Assembly (NCBI RefSeq): GCF_040054535.1
Contig: NC_090784.1
Span: 2,227,001-2,291,000 of the forward strand
From: Antennarius striatus
Taxonomy: Eukaryota; Chordata; Actinopteri; Lophiiformes; Antennariidae
Reading direction: 5' to 3'
Length of the DNA stretch: 64,000 bases
Position numbers and translations under genes: made by a program. How positions within the stretch are numbered: the first letter of the stretch is position 1; each line of letters opens with the position of its first letter. The notes beneath the pieces are model-generated. The model worked only from the letters and a program-made list of their open reading frames with translations. It made no database searches and was not told the origin of the DNA. Below are positions 26,801-37,437 of the stretch, one piece after another.

Positions 26801-29800
26801 CTGACTACTTATGAGATTCAACACACCTGTGATGCCAATTACAGGACACACCTGAGTTATTCATGTCGCTCTTCATTCATGTCAATTTTTTTTCAGTCTC
26901 TTACAGAGGTACCATCATTTTTGTCCAGGCATGTTTCAGTAGTTTCTTTTTTTTTAAAATTATGTTGAACGACAATTAAAAAGTAATGACTGATTTTGAT
27001 TGTTTAATTTCCAATACATTTTTAATTACTGTTACTTTTGTAAGTTTCAAGTGTTTTCAATCACCATTGTGGATTTTTCTATCATTAACAGAGGGGTACC
27101 AGCAGGTTTGTGGGTGTGGGTGTGTGGGTGTTGACGTGTTGTTCCTGACGTCCCTCCTTGTTTTTGTTACCTAGATGTACATTGCACTCATCTCTCTCCA
27201 CTCTCTGGTCATGGTGGTCTTCCATTTCCTCAACTGCTTTGAAGATGATTGGACAAGTGAGTGTGTTTCCTTCATGTTGCCTTCAATCCCTGCATGCGTG
27301 AAAAGAAAAGCCTTTAAAACTTGAACTAAACTAAATCTGACCTGCACATTTTTCTTTGAAATATCTTTGTATCGTTGGAATAAAATAATTTAAAATACTA
27401 AATTTTAAATACAGTATATCTATAATGTATAAACCTTTCAAAATGGGTAGTGAAAATGAACTATACATGGATGTACAATATTTGGATTAAATGACAGGAC
27501 TGATATAATTCACATCAATCATCGTTATGTGAACCAGAATGTGTTTATTGGGTTGTTACAGTTCATCTTAGTGACTCAGTATCATAAGTTGTCAGGCATT
27601 AATACACAGCTGATCCATGTAAATATATTCTGAACAGATTATACAAGGTTCATGTTTTCCTGGGAACATACGGTGCTGGTGGGTCAAAAGAACTTTTCTA
27701 GCATTAAAACAGCGCTATGGGATAATGATATATAAAAAATAAAAACAATAAATAAACACAGATATACACAGATAAATTTTCTCCATCAGTGAAAAACATG
27801 AACAAAAGTTTCTTCTAACATTAAATTCTCTAGCGTTGTTTTCCTGCTGTACCCTACAGATCCGTGTTGAACGTGACCTGACCCATGTTTTGTGTCTGTG
27901 CATCCTCATGTTCACCACTGTGTCACAGAGTTCAGGAGGCAGCATGACAAATATCTTGCATCCTCAATTTATCCTCCAGGTCGCCCATCAGGTTCAGTCT
28001 CCACTATTTTTATTTTGGTCCGTTGAAGTTGAGACACAGAAGCTTCACAGCTGAAGAATAACAACCAATGATGACACATCATTTAAGAATGAGAATGTAG
28101 GATGGAGCAAGGAAACGAGAGGATTTCTCATACACTGAAAGCTCCTTTCCTGTCTGTGTTTGTTCTCTGAGCCTTTTCTTCAGAGGTGACAGAGAGGTTA
28201 TGTGTGTTCTACAGTTCTAAAATTCCAACCCACCATGAACATACTGTGTATTCACTTCTAAAAGCATAAGTGTCACAGCTGAACCCATAGTGTAGTCCAG
28301 AGGTAGATCTCTGTTAATGAAATAGAGTCAGTAACCAGGACCTGACTGCATGAAATCAGACCGCTTTAATGCCTTCATTGTGTTTTTATTGCATCATGTC
28401 TTCAGATTTTCTGTCCATTCTCATGAAAACCTCAGTCTTGGCTGGAGTTAATTCAGATTTGCCTCAAAAATGCATTTGAACTTAAACAGGAAGTGCTCAT
28501 AGTCTGACTGTCAGACACCGTGATGTACAAAACATGTTCTTAGCCATAATTCAAGCATTTATAATGACTACCAAATTAATGTCAAATAGGATGAACTGTC
28601 TTCATGACAAATGTCTAAAGTCAGCTTCATTCTGACGTCACAATAGTCAGCGGGATTGGGACGGTATTTCACTGTTGGTTGGATACTGTATCAGTGGCAC
28701 TAACCCTGCAGAACAGAGGAGCTGTTCTGCAGGGTTGAACATTAATCTTTTAAATTTGTACCTTATTTGTGGTCAGTGATTTAGAGCTGTAACAGCCAAA
28801 CATCATTGAATTCAGGGAAATACTTTTCTGTTCATTCCCATAAACCTAAAGCAATGGTGGGCACAGCGGTCTTCTGCCTGGGGCCATTTGCTTCTGATGA
28901 TGTTAAAGTTACTCACTTAGGGTTACTTTTGATCCGGGGTGGTGTTATTTTAGCCCTCTTGTTTGTTTCCTGTCTGCATATGATTTACGAGTAGATGCAC
29001 AACCTGCCAATAACCCTAACCCAGCTGAACCGCCCGATCCCAAACACTCATCAGCCTTCCTGCTTTAATAATATTTAGCATCCTCATCATCGGAGTGCAC
29101 TTTGATTGTAGTACATGACAGCTCCTCATAGCACTCTCTTTTTGCCCCTTCACTTCTCTTCCTCCATGTCCCTCCTTACCCCAGAGTGCAGTTCCTTCTC
29201 GCCTCCAGCAACAGTTATCCTCCTCATACTCCTGTGTTTTGAAGGTCTCCTCTTCCTCATCTTCACCTCTGTGATGTTCGGCACACAGGTCCACTCCATC
29301 TGTACCGACGAAACCGTAAGTGACCCATTTCGTGACCAACAATCCTCCTCCTTCCCTCAATTCTCCTGTTCCTCCTTTGCTTTTTAATATTAGCAGCTTT
29401 GACCGTCTTATTCAAACTGCTAAAAAGCTAATGGACGTCTCTCATTTGCAGCAAATTCTTACCTTTGAAAACATTTTAAAAATGAGTTATTCCTTAAAAG
29501 AAAAACACCAATACTGAGTGCTTTAAATTGCATTTACTGTAATCACTGCGCTGATCTGAGAACAATAATTCTGCTGAACTATAATGTGTTAAATATACAC
29601 AAATAAGAGAAATCGATGGTTGCCAGGATGACATGTGAAGTGTGCTTTCATGTCCTACTGTTTGGTACCAAGAGTCCAGGTGCCCCTGTAAACATCATGT
29701 TTACTGCGTTGGGATTAAACAGGTGACAGCTGCACTGCTTTCTGGGCACTTGGGTGATTCAAGCAGTGTTGTTTTGTGGTTTGCATGGACACTACATGGA

Positions 29801-31860
29801 GATGTTTTCTTGTCTGTATTGATGCGCCGAGCGACAAAGTGGTGAACTGCTTAAACAGCAATAGGTCTGGTTGCTGGGTCATGTGACCATCCGCCCACCC
29901 GAAGGTGACAGTAATTTGTGTTTCTTTAAAAGTTGCTCTGCTGACTAATGAATGCGATTTCTGGCGACTCGCGGTAAAGCCTGATTTGGTCTGGTTGTTG
30001 CCAAGCAACACGTCTTGCATACAAGACACTGAACTGACGCTGGATCAGTTGATCTGATCGAGGTTCCTCTGTGTCACAGCCTGTGTTAGAGCTCCATGAG
30101 CCTCACGCCCACCAGTACTAATGAGTCCTGATCACATCTATTCAGTCTCACCTCCAGTCTGTTCAAGTGTTTCTAAGAGGGATCCGAAGAGAACGCGCCA
30201 CAAACACTCAGTCCAGTCTCTGCCAGGCTCAGCTGTTCCCTTCATTTAGACCCTTACCTCAACACCACAACCTGTGAACACACGAACAAACAGTCACTCA
30301 CAGGAAATAGGCTGTGTTCCATCAGTTCAATCAGACTTCCCCTCTGTGTTTCTTTGCCTGTTGCTATTTCACAGAGGCAATGTTGCTGGACTTCAGGCTG
30401 CATGAGAGAATTGTGATTGGTTTAAAGAATTATAGAGAGACAAGAGTATCTTTCCTTGTGCAGGTAATCCTCAACCTACAAACACAATTGCTTGTTAGAG
30501 GCTGTTCGTAAGCTGAATTGTTCACAAATTATTTATTACATCCCGCTTTAAAACGGTGATGTATTGTAATTGTCAGTGTCTGTCCCTCCATTAGTCCACC
30601 AAATATCTTCAAAACCATTGCAGATGGAAAGATAAAAAGCACATTCTTCGGGGGGCAAAGGGGATGAAAATGAGGTGATTACCTTGACCTTGAGAAAACT
30701 AGTTCAAGGTCAAATTTAAACTTTTGTACACTCAGAAACCGGATAAGATAGAAAGACGAGGGAGAAGGCCAGTGTGAATGAGATCATAGATCAAAGTTAG
30801 TGTTTAGATCAATGACAGTAGGTCAGAGCACTAGCTTTGATCGTTGACCTATGGAAGTAGGTCAGGGTAAATTTTGAATTCAGGGGTGTCGCGCGATGTG
30901 GCAGTCTGTGACTGCATTGGTTCTAGTTAAATTTCAATCTGTAATCTCCATTTGAGATCATTTAAATGTCATTACTACCCTAAATACTAAAGTACTATTC
31001 CCTAAGACTGACCAGAAACAATTATAGGACAAGAAAACAACACTTAATAAAATAGCATAATGTAGTACTATAATGTAGCTTACCTTTAGAGTGAATGGAT
31101 GGGGTATTGTTGGTGAGAGGCAGAGCTGTGGTAGAAAGGGGAACTGTAGTAGTCGGACATGGTGGCGCCCGTTTGTTCATATCTCCGACTGTTGGTAAAT
31201 AGGATGTTTGTACGTTGGGGACTACCTGTACATCACAGTAATAGGCTGACCCAGACATTTTCATTGACACCATGTCAAGTCAAGGTGTGAATATGGTGGA
31301 GTTCCACTTTCAGTGATTGAAAGATGTAAAAGTAATTTAATGAAAGGCTTTGAGTATCACTAGAAGGAGTCACTGTTCTCTCTGTTGCTCTCTGATATTC
31401 TAAACTTCTCTTGGCGGCTAGTGGAACTCACCAAACCAACTCCTTCTCATGCTTTTCTTCTTTTTGTCTGCAACTCTAGTTTATATGAACAGGAGACATT
31501 TGACTGCCCCATCGTGAAGTCATTTAGAGAAGTGTTCCACGTTCTTTAAGCTTGTAATGCTAGGTTTGTGGCCAACAGGATGTTCAGATTTTTTTGTATG
31601 AGTATATTTTTAGTGCGCTGAAAAATCATCAGTGTGATTTGTGATTACTAACAGGGTCACAAAGGTCCACCAACTGAAGCTTGGTTGTCTCTCGTTTTCA
31701 GGGCATAGAGCAGTTGAAAAAGGAAGAGAGAAGATGGGCTAAAAAAACTAAGTGGATGAACATGAGGGCGGTATTTGGACACCCTTTCTCCTTTTTGTGG
31801 TTTAGTCCCTTCTCCACCCCTGAGCACGGGAAAGCTGAGACCTACCAGTATGTGGTGTGA
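23538..31860 (+). CDS. zdhhc3: zdhhc3, DHHC palmitoyltransferase (GODZ), isoform with proximal last exon
   Basis: The enzyme S-palmitoylates cysteines of target proteins at the Golgi; the family auto-acylates the DHHC cysteine and passes the acyl group on. Coding exons are 23538-23879, 24130-24254, 24482-24578, 27175-27256, 29185-29315 and 31702-31860. All have GT-AG borders and matching phases, giving 311 aa. Two membrane segments lie at about residues 48-70 and 82-103, then the Cys-rich domain with DHHC at 166-169, and two more at about 190-210 and 220-245. The Cys-rich domain ([16 protein letters not shown]) and the end (YQYVV) match ZDHHC3 better than its paralogue ZDHHC7. The start is the first ATG in frame with the family; three upstream ATGs precede it. 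The gene converges on tmem42. All catalytic residues are present. Confidence 0.93.
24130..24254 (+). CDS. zdhhc3: zdhhc3 coding exon 2 (first half of Cys-rich domain)
   Basis: It starts [20 protein letters not shown] and carries the zinc ligands of [16 protein letters not shown]. The acceptor is GTGTTAG, the donor AG|GTGGGG, phase 2. Confidence 0.93.
24482..24578 (+). CDS. zdhhc3: zdhhc3 coding exon 3 (catalytic DHHC)
   Basis: It encodes [20 protein letters not shown] and continues to KYFVLFT. The cysteine of DHHC at residue 169 is the acyl-accepting nucleophile by family knowledge. The donor ACA|GTAAGT is strong. Confidence 0.95.
24803..25151 (+). repeat. tandem-like duplicated block in zdhhc3 intron
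   Basis: A segment of about 93 bp at 24803-24895 (ACTAGTCCCCCTAAACAAAG ... CCAGGTTGTTT) recurs with a few differences at 25058-25151, separated by about 160 bp. Confidence 0.85.
25545..27110 (-). mobile_element. Tc1/mariner transposon with long inverted repeats
   Basis: A broken Tc1 transposase on the - strand is bounded by inverted repeats of about 190 bp (25581-25770 and 26908-27101). Within the left repeat the motif TGGACAAAA...GGTACC occurs at both outer and inner positions, the IR/DR arrangement of many fish Tc1 elements. The outer right end beyond 27101 is diverged. TA duplication was not confirmed. Confidence 0.9.
25798..26708 (-). pseudogene. Tc1-type transposase, frameshifted
   Basis: The paired N-terminal helix-turn-helix region is read at 26427-26708 ([20 protein letters not shown]). 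The first catalytic Asp lies in [11 protein letters not shown] (26208-26423), the second in [10 protein letters not shown], and Glu in PIEHLWKEL (25798-26142), consistent with a DDE transposase. The three parts are in different frames, so this copy is inactive. Confidence 0.9.
27175..27256 (+). CDS. zdhhc3: zdhhc3 coding exon 4 (third membrane span)
   Basis: It encodes [20 protein letters not shown] and CFEDDWT. The acceptor TTACCTAG lies only about 70 bp beyond a Tc1 transposon end. The donor is A|GTGAGT. Confidence 0.92.
27257..29184 (+). other. zdhhc3 intron 4, no further feature
   Basis: Nothing was recognised beyond AT-rich intronic sequence. Confidence 0.45.
29185..29315 (+). CDS. zdhhc3: zdhhc3 coding exon 5 (fourth membrane span)
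   Basis: It encodes [20 protein letters not shown] up to HSICTDET. It ends in phase 0 at ACC|GTAAGT, so either of the two last exons can follow. Confidence 0.93.
29316..30539 (+). other. zdhhc3 intron 5, left part
   Basis: No gene or clear repeat was recognised before the dispersed repeat at 30540. Confidence 0.45.
30540..30895 (-). repeat. dispersed repeat R (copy 1) with nuclear-receptor-like motifs
   Basis: It is the same family as 38345-38695, 46625-46880 and 59330-59858, in inverse orientation. It contains TGACCTTGA (30685-30693) and TCAAGGTCA (30704-30712). Class is unknown; no protein is encoded. Confidence 0.8.
31702..31860 (+). CDS. zdhhc3: zdhhc3 last exon, proximal form
   Basis: It begins [20 protein letters not shown] and ends in YQYVV before TGA, 52 residues. 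The acceptor is CGTTTTCAG. The hydrophobic C-terminus could serve as a PDZ-binding end (inference). Confidence 0.93.
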   Translation, partial: GIEQLKKEERRWAKKTKWMNMRAVFGHPFSFLWFSPFSTPEHGKAETYQYVV

Positions 31861-33146
31861 GCGCTCAGCCCCGGGAAGGAGATGACGCGAACAGAACAGA
31901 AGTGGGGAAAGTCCTACTCAGCTCCGACAGTGACTGACTCTATCTGACACGCTAGCCATGAACAGCTTTCCATCTGCTTTTTGTGTTGCAGACAGTGTGT
32001 GCCACGTGTTTCTGTTTGTGTTGCCTTGAGTGAGTGGAGTTGCAGAGAAAAAGAAACTACTTTGACCTTGTGAATTCTGTTCTCAAACACTGTGATGACT
32101 CTGTTGTTGTTTCAGAAACGTCTTTTCTTACTTCTTGTTTACTCTTGCTTTACTCTAAGTGTTAACTAAATTTCAGGAAACACACTTTACCCTTATGGTT
32201 CCAGACGTCTATTCCTGAAACACCCAGTAAGAGGACTGTGTTGTTTATTGTGTGCTTCATGCTGTTTTGCATGCACCTTCGTTTTAAACACCTCAATAGA
32301 CGAAACACCCAAAATCATGACAGGAAATGAGAGCGAGGGAATAGATGTCTAGTGATGGGTCCTGAGCAGCAAACCCACAACCACCATACACACACACGGG
32401 TCACACAACTGACCACCTGAAGGTGGCCCAAGAGAGCACGCATGACTTAGAATGTAGGCCACCTCACTGTAACATGAGCTGAGTGCCCCCCCCCCCCCAA
32501 AGGCCTGATCACCCACGCTCCAGTGTGTGTGTATGTGTGTGAGTGTGCACGAACATTTGTCAGTGCTCTAAGCCCACATGGTGTTGTGATGTTGTGAGTT
32601 TGTGCCGCATTCAGTGAAACTCATCATTATTTGGGAAGTCATTTTGGAGAAATTCCTACAAAAAAGGTCACTAGTATGTGTTAAACCTGGATGTCATGGA
32701 GACGGCTTGTATGGATGCTGTGTGGATTCAAAGAGAAGCCGTGTTTAACCATGCAAAGCTCTGCATGCGTCACACGCAGCAGCAGGATGTTAGAAGGACC
32801 AATTCTGCACTATTCCAGGTGACTTCAGAGTATTTATCACAGTATTAACGGCTCTTATTCACACATATACTAACAAGGCTAATTTTGTACTCACATTTCA
32901 AGTTTTCTTTTGTGAACTGCTGTGTTCTAATGTGTGCATTTTATTCTATTCATTGTGTACATGCTATTGTATGTGTTATCTGAATGCATGGATCAAATGA
33001 AGACTGATTTTGTGACGTATGTGAAACTCTGGTACCATGGTGTCGACTACTGCCGCTAGCCAGAGTGACGGTGGGGACGATTTGTTTTTTACAGAAATTT
33101 GAATTCTTTCTAAATATTCTGATGATATTTCAGCACATGCAGGGAC
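31861..33146 (+). other. zdhhc3: zdhhc3 3' UTR of proximal isoform (inferred)
   Basis: There is no ORF of note. A poly-C run lies near 32487. The first canonical AATAAA after the stop that fits a 3' UTR of this type is at 33147. Confidence 0.45.
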
Positions 33147-33152
33147 AATAAA
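33147..33152 (+). terminator. zdhhc3: candidate polyadenylation signal, proximal zdhhc3 isoform
   Basis: AATAAA is followed by T/GT-rich sequence (GTTTGCTTGCTTTTTTT). The 3' UTR would be about 1.3 kb. Confidence 0.45.
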
Positions 33153-33898
33153 CACTTCTCAGTTTCAATTGGACAAACTGTTTGCTTGCTTTTTTTGAAT
33201 GTATTTCACTTGGACTGTGAAGGGGCTTGTGCTTTTTTCCTGTCAAGAGAAAATATTTGTACTTCCCTAGCAACACACCCTTGCTGTTAAATTCTCTTTG
33301 TGCTTCTCTCTCTATCTGCCTCTTCTCCATGAAATGTTTTCTCCACTCATGCATTTGCTTTGGTTGATAAGTCATTCTGCTGAAAGCTTTGCGAAGCAGT
33401 CAACTCCTTATAGACTAGAGGAGAGGTAAGCTTGTGCCAGAGGTTGTCTGAGCTGAACGCATCAAGCATGTAGACGGTCTGAAGGCCAACAGGCTCCTCG
33501 AGATGTTTCTGTTTCGGACTCAACCAAACATTAGGAATGAATGAGTGGGCTCCACGTGCAGTAGCATGCATTCGCTGTTGTGACCATGTAATATGTTTGC
33601 ATCTTCCAGAGTGGTTTATTCTTTATTTCTACATGCATGTGTGTCATTGTGTGCAGTGTTTTATGATATTAAGGGCATGTTTCAAACACTATACAAGAGA
33701 ACAAAGCATTTAAATGTCAGAAGGCGTATGTGCATTGAAAGAGTTGGTTACAGTAGTGTCTACTATTTAAAAAATATTTAATGTGTGCAAGTACAGCAAT
33801 ATGCCGAAGAATGCCATCATGTCGTTCTGTATCTGGTTGCAGTTTGCATGCCTGCATGCTTTTCTGAGTTACGATCCTGCACAGCAGAATAAATCTCA

Positions 33899-34527
33899 GG
33901 CCCCGTCCACACGGTACCGGAACTTTTCGAAAACGCAACTTTTTTCAACCCGCATAGAAAACGATTTGCGTCCACACGACGGCATTTTCAAGAAAATCTC
34001 CGTCCATACGTAACCGCATAATTGCGTTTCTCAAGAAGACGTCCATCACCGAGTTCTCCCACCAGCACACAGCGCATCCCGGTCTGACCCAGAACTGGCG
34101 TCGGCGTCTTTGGCGAGTAACATGAATGAAAGAATGTATATAAACTTTGTTTCTTTCTTCATGAGTCACAGACGAACAAATATTCAAGTGTCAAGCATGT
34201 TAATCAATGTGTCTTCAACGTATAGCTGTTATACGTCAGAAAATAGCTGGTTTTAACTCCATCCATTCTGTGTGTACATGTAGACACGGGTCACACACAC
34301 TGACGTCACAGTGGTTTTTGTCCCACTGACACACCCCCCGGATAGAAAAAATAGCGGATACAGCGTCCACACGACAACGCAGACCCGCCGTTTTCAAAAT
34401 ATTTCACCTTGGCCAGGGTTTTTTCAAAAAGTATTTCTGTCCCAGATATCTGTGTTGTGAACAGAAGGCGTAACCACAACAAGAAAGTTGCGTTTTCAAA
34501 ACAATCCGGCACCATGTGGACGGGGTC
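33899..34527. mobile_element. MITE-like element, possibly PIF/Harbinger
   Basis: The ends are inverted: GGCCCCGTCCACACGGTACC at the left and, inverted, GACCCCGTCCACATGGTGCC at the right. Repeated GTCCACACGAC phrases lie inside. Flanks TCA and TTA could be a decayed 3-bp duplication of the Harbinger type. There is no coding capacity. Confidence 0.65.
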
Positions 34528-35351
34528 TTAGTGTACAATACATTCTGAAACGCATACTTTATTTTTCCTCGACGTACCTTCATGGATTAATTAAAAAATA
34601 GGCTCAGAATTTAATGTGCAATATTTTAAGACAAGTCCAGTAGCCGTATGCATACGATCTTGGAGCTGAGTCAAAAGAAATGGAGTGGGGGTGTGGACTG
34701 CAGTCTGTGGGTGTGGGTGGCAAAGCGTCACGCCAGGATTCAACATCTCAGCAACTGAGATGAATTAACATTGAATTGTTTACAGATATCCATGGTCCTT
34801 AATTGCCTGATCTCAACATCTGCTGAATGGATTTGTCACAAATGTTCATGCAGACGATTTCCAAAAAATTGATTAGTTACATGAGGGCAGTAGGATGGAC
34901 TGTTGAAGGGGCTAGGAAGGTGCTCAGTGCTGCGCTAAAGGGGTAAAAAGGGAATGTCTTTGGTTATTTTTGTGTGATAAAGGTAAAATGTGAAGTTGCT
35001 CTTGAAAGAGCCTGTCTTGCAAAGTTAAAGAATGTGGAAACAGTTTCTGAACTACTGGACCCAAGTACGGTCTAGTACTTGAGCATGATCCTTTTGACAA
35101 ACCAACCAGCAGATGCTGGCAAATGGAGTTTAGAGAGGAGAACTGACCACATCCAAGTCTTCTGAGACAGAACTTTTTGTTTCAGCATTAGTCAGATGTT
35201 TATGAGAAACGGGTCCAAGCAGCAGGACCACAGTGTCGTAGCAGTGTGTGTCACCAGCTGTATGTTGTAGATGTGATTGTGCATGTAGACCCACATCCAG
35301 GCCTTCCTGGATCGGATCCTTCCACCACCCTCACTGCTGTGTCTTCTCCAG
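34528..35351 (+). other. zdhhc3 sequence between the two last exons
   Basis: No supported feature besides the acceptor tract before 35352. Confidence 0.4.
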
Positions 35352-35558
35352 GGAATCGAGCGTCTCAAAGGGGAGACAGGGAAATGGGGGAAGGTGCCGT
35401 GTTGGAAGGCCATGGAGATGGCGTTCGGCGGCCCCTTTTCTCTGTCCTGGTGTAGCCCGTTCGCTGGGCTGAGCTGCAAGAAGAGCCCCCAAGAGCACAT
35501 CACTGTCCCACAGGGGGAGATCATCGAGGAGGATGTCATAGAGATACCTCTCACCTGA
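35352..35558 (+). CDS. zdhhc3: zdhhc3 alternative last exon, distal form
   Basis: After TTCTCCAG, a phase-0 frame of 68 residues begins GIERLKGETGKWGKVPCWKA, contains FGGPFSLSWCSPFAG, and ends EEDVIEIPLT before TGA. It aligns with the proximal last exon (GIE-x-L, W, PFS-x-x-W-x-SPF) and resembles the last exon of the paralogue ZDHHC7. Joined to exon 5 it gives 327 aa; a longer ZDHHC3 isoform of similar length is known in mammals. The tail is acidic, unlike the YQYVV end of the other form. Use in vivo is inferred. Confidence 0.82.
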   Translation, partial: GIERLKGETGKWGKVPCWKAMEMAFGGPFSLSWCSPFAGLSCKKSPQEHITVPQGEIIEEDVIEIPLT

Positions 35559-35953
35559 TCGCCTGCAGTCTGGCATTGCTACTGTACAAGCTGATCTCTG
35601 GGATATGGAGTCAAACTTTTCAGGGCTTTCTGGTTAGGGAGAATTTCTATTGGACGACTGACAGAGGTGGAGCACCTCGGAGCTCCTGATGACCCCACAG
35701 AAGGGTCTCCAGCTGGAGGTGACCGTGTCATGAGGTCCCCACTAACGTAGCACGACTTTCTGCCCCAGCCAGTCTGTCCTCCAATGCCTTCCTGTTGGTG
35801 AACACTTCCTCAGCCTTAACCGTCATTCACAGATAACGTTTTAAATTTGATATGGGGGGGTGGGGTGACACTGACACACTTAAAGCACTCATCTGTTCCT
35901 CAGGTGCACATTTGGACAGAGGCGGTGGAAGAGATTATGTTATCAAGGTGCTG

Positions 35954-35959
35954 AATAAA
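35954..35959 (+). terminator. zdhhc3: candidate polyadenylation signal, distal zdhhc3 isoform
   Basis: AATAAA lies about 400 bases after the distal stop; another AATAAA lies at 36049-36054. Confidence 0.45.
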
Positions 35960-36569
35960 AGGGCTTTAACCTTTAAATGGATCATGGGACCATTCAAGTT
36001 TACATTATTTTAACACTGTTAACTGTGGGTAAATGTTTTATTTCTAAATAAATCCAAATATCTCCATGAGTTGTATTGTCTTTCATGTTTTTTCTGTTAC
36101 TGATCAGAGCTTGGCATGAGGGGCAATTTGAAGTCATCTGGACAGTTTCACATTACAAAACCTCGATGGACACACACACGTTTAAAAAATATATAGTAAA
36201 AAGTGAAAAAATACGTTCCCCACGGAGATTAATAAAGTACATTTCTTCGTCTGGATGGATTGGTAGATACCTAATTTATGCCAAAGGAATCACAAAACAC
36301 GAATTTTTCAGGAAGTCTGGAACCCTTCCTCAGCAGAGATAGACTTCCTGGACGATGTGAGGACTTTTGATTCAGCATCTAGAATTACTGAAAACAGTTT
36401 AGTTCTCATCATTTTACACCGAGATGCTACAACACATTTAAATTTAAGGAGATTGATAAATTAACATGCAAACCATCACGACCACTTCAAAACATCCCTG
36501 TTTCCTGGATGATACTTCAGAGACGAGCGACTAGAATGGGACCCAGGAGCAAACACCCCCATTAATGTT

Positions 36570-36885
36570 CTCTTTTCTTTCTTTTTCTTGTAAAGCATTT
36601 AATCACATCAACAGACATTTCAAAGCGCTTTAACATAAAAACCCAACAGAACCCTCCAGAGCATAAGCGTCAGTGGTGGGGAAAACTCTCATTGAGGAAG
36701 AAACTCCAGGCAGGACCCAGACTCTGGAGGGTCGTCGTCCGCCTCGACCGGTTGGGTGGGAAAGAAATACAATGAAGATAAGGACAGGGTAAGAGAAAGA
36801 GACAGAGGCAGATAGGCCAAATAGAGGGAACTGGCCTGACCCGGACCCCTCCCTCCCTCAAACAAGTGTTCAGTAGTTTTGGCAT
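36570..36885 (-). repeat. dispersed repeat S (copy 1)
   Basis: Read on the - strand it contains GAGTTTCTTCCTCAATGAGA, CGCTTATGCTCTGGAGGGTT and CTTTGAAATGTCTGTTGATG. The same phrases occur on the + strand at 63090-63350. A common fish dispersed repeat; class not determined. Confidence 0.7.
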
Positions 36886-36983
36886 AGTTAGAAATGATCC
36901 CTGGATCTGAGCCTCAGTGCATCCTCAGTCATTGGGAATTGGGAATCCAGTAGTGTGTGTGATCGTTCTGACAAGTCCACCAA

Positions 36984-37009
36984 CACACACACACACACAC
37001 ACACACACA
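36984..37009 (+). repeat. (CA)n short microsatellite
   Basis: About 13 units. Confidence 0.9.
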
Positions 37010-37095
37010 GGTAAAAAGGTGTGATGGAGGTGATACACACTGAACAGTCAACTGTGTTGGATGAACCACCAGGTTTCTGCAACAAAATCTGCTGT

Positions 37096-37101
37096 TTTAA
37101 T
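37096..37101 (-). terminator. tmem42: candidate polyadenylation signal of tmem42
   Basis: The - strand reads ATTAAA about 195 bases beyond the stop codon. Confidence 0.35.
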
Positions 37102-37164
37102 TTCACTCTGTATCAGGCACTGAGGTTTCCATTCAAAGTCTCTCAGAAATTCAGTTCTAGCTGT

Positions 37165-37290
37165 GGTGGAGTCTCAGTAACTGACCAGCAGGAACTGGTG
37201 GAGTCTCAGTAACTGACCAGCAGGAACTGGTGGAGTCTCAGTAACTGACCAGCAGGAACTGGTGGAGTCTCAGTAACTGACCAGCAGGAG
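37165..37290. repeat. 32-bp tandem repeat in tmem42 3' UTR
   Basis: Four copies of a 32-bp unit beginning GGTGGAGTCTCAGTAACTGA start at 37165, 37197, 37229 and 37261. The last is 30 bp and ends three bases from the tmem42 stop codon. Confidence 0.95.
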
Positions 37291-37293
37291 CCG

Positions 37294-37437
37294 TCACTCA
37301 TCCTTTTTGGCCTCCTCCCTCGGGAACGTCTGAGACGAGGATCCATGAAGCACGAGCAGACCACACAGAGTGAGAGAGATGCCCCCCCACCACAGAGCCG
37401 AATGGGCCTCTCCAAAAATCACCCTCCCCAGGACGGC
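37294..37437 (-). CDS. tmem42: tmem42 coding exon 3
   Basis: It starts AVLGRVIFGEAHSALWWGGI after TGTGTCCAG and ends KKDE-TGA. Confidence 0.92.
   Translation of the reverse strand, partial: AVLGRVIFGEAHSALWWGGISLTLCGLLVLHGSSSQTFPREEAKKDE

Noticed and set aside
37165-37290. CRISPR-like array
   Set aside because: Units are contiguous with no spacers and lie in a vertebrate 3' UTR.
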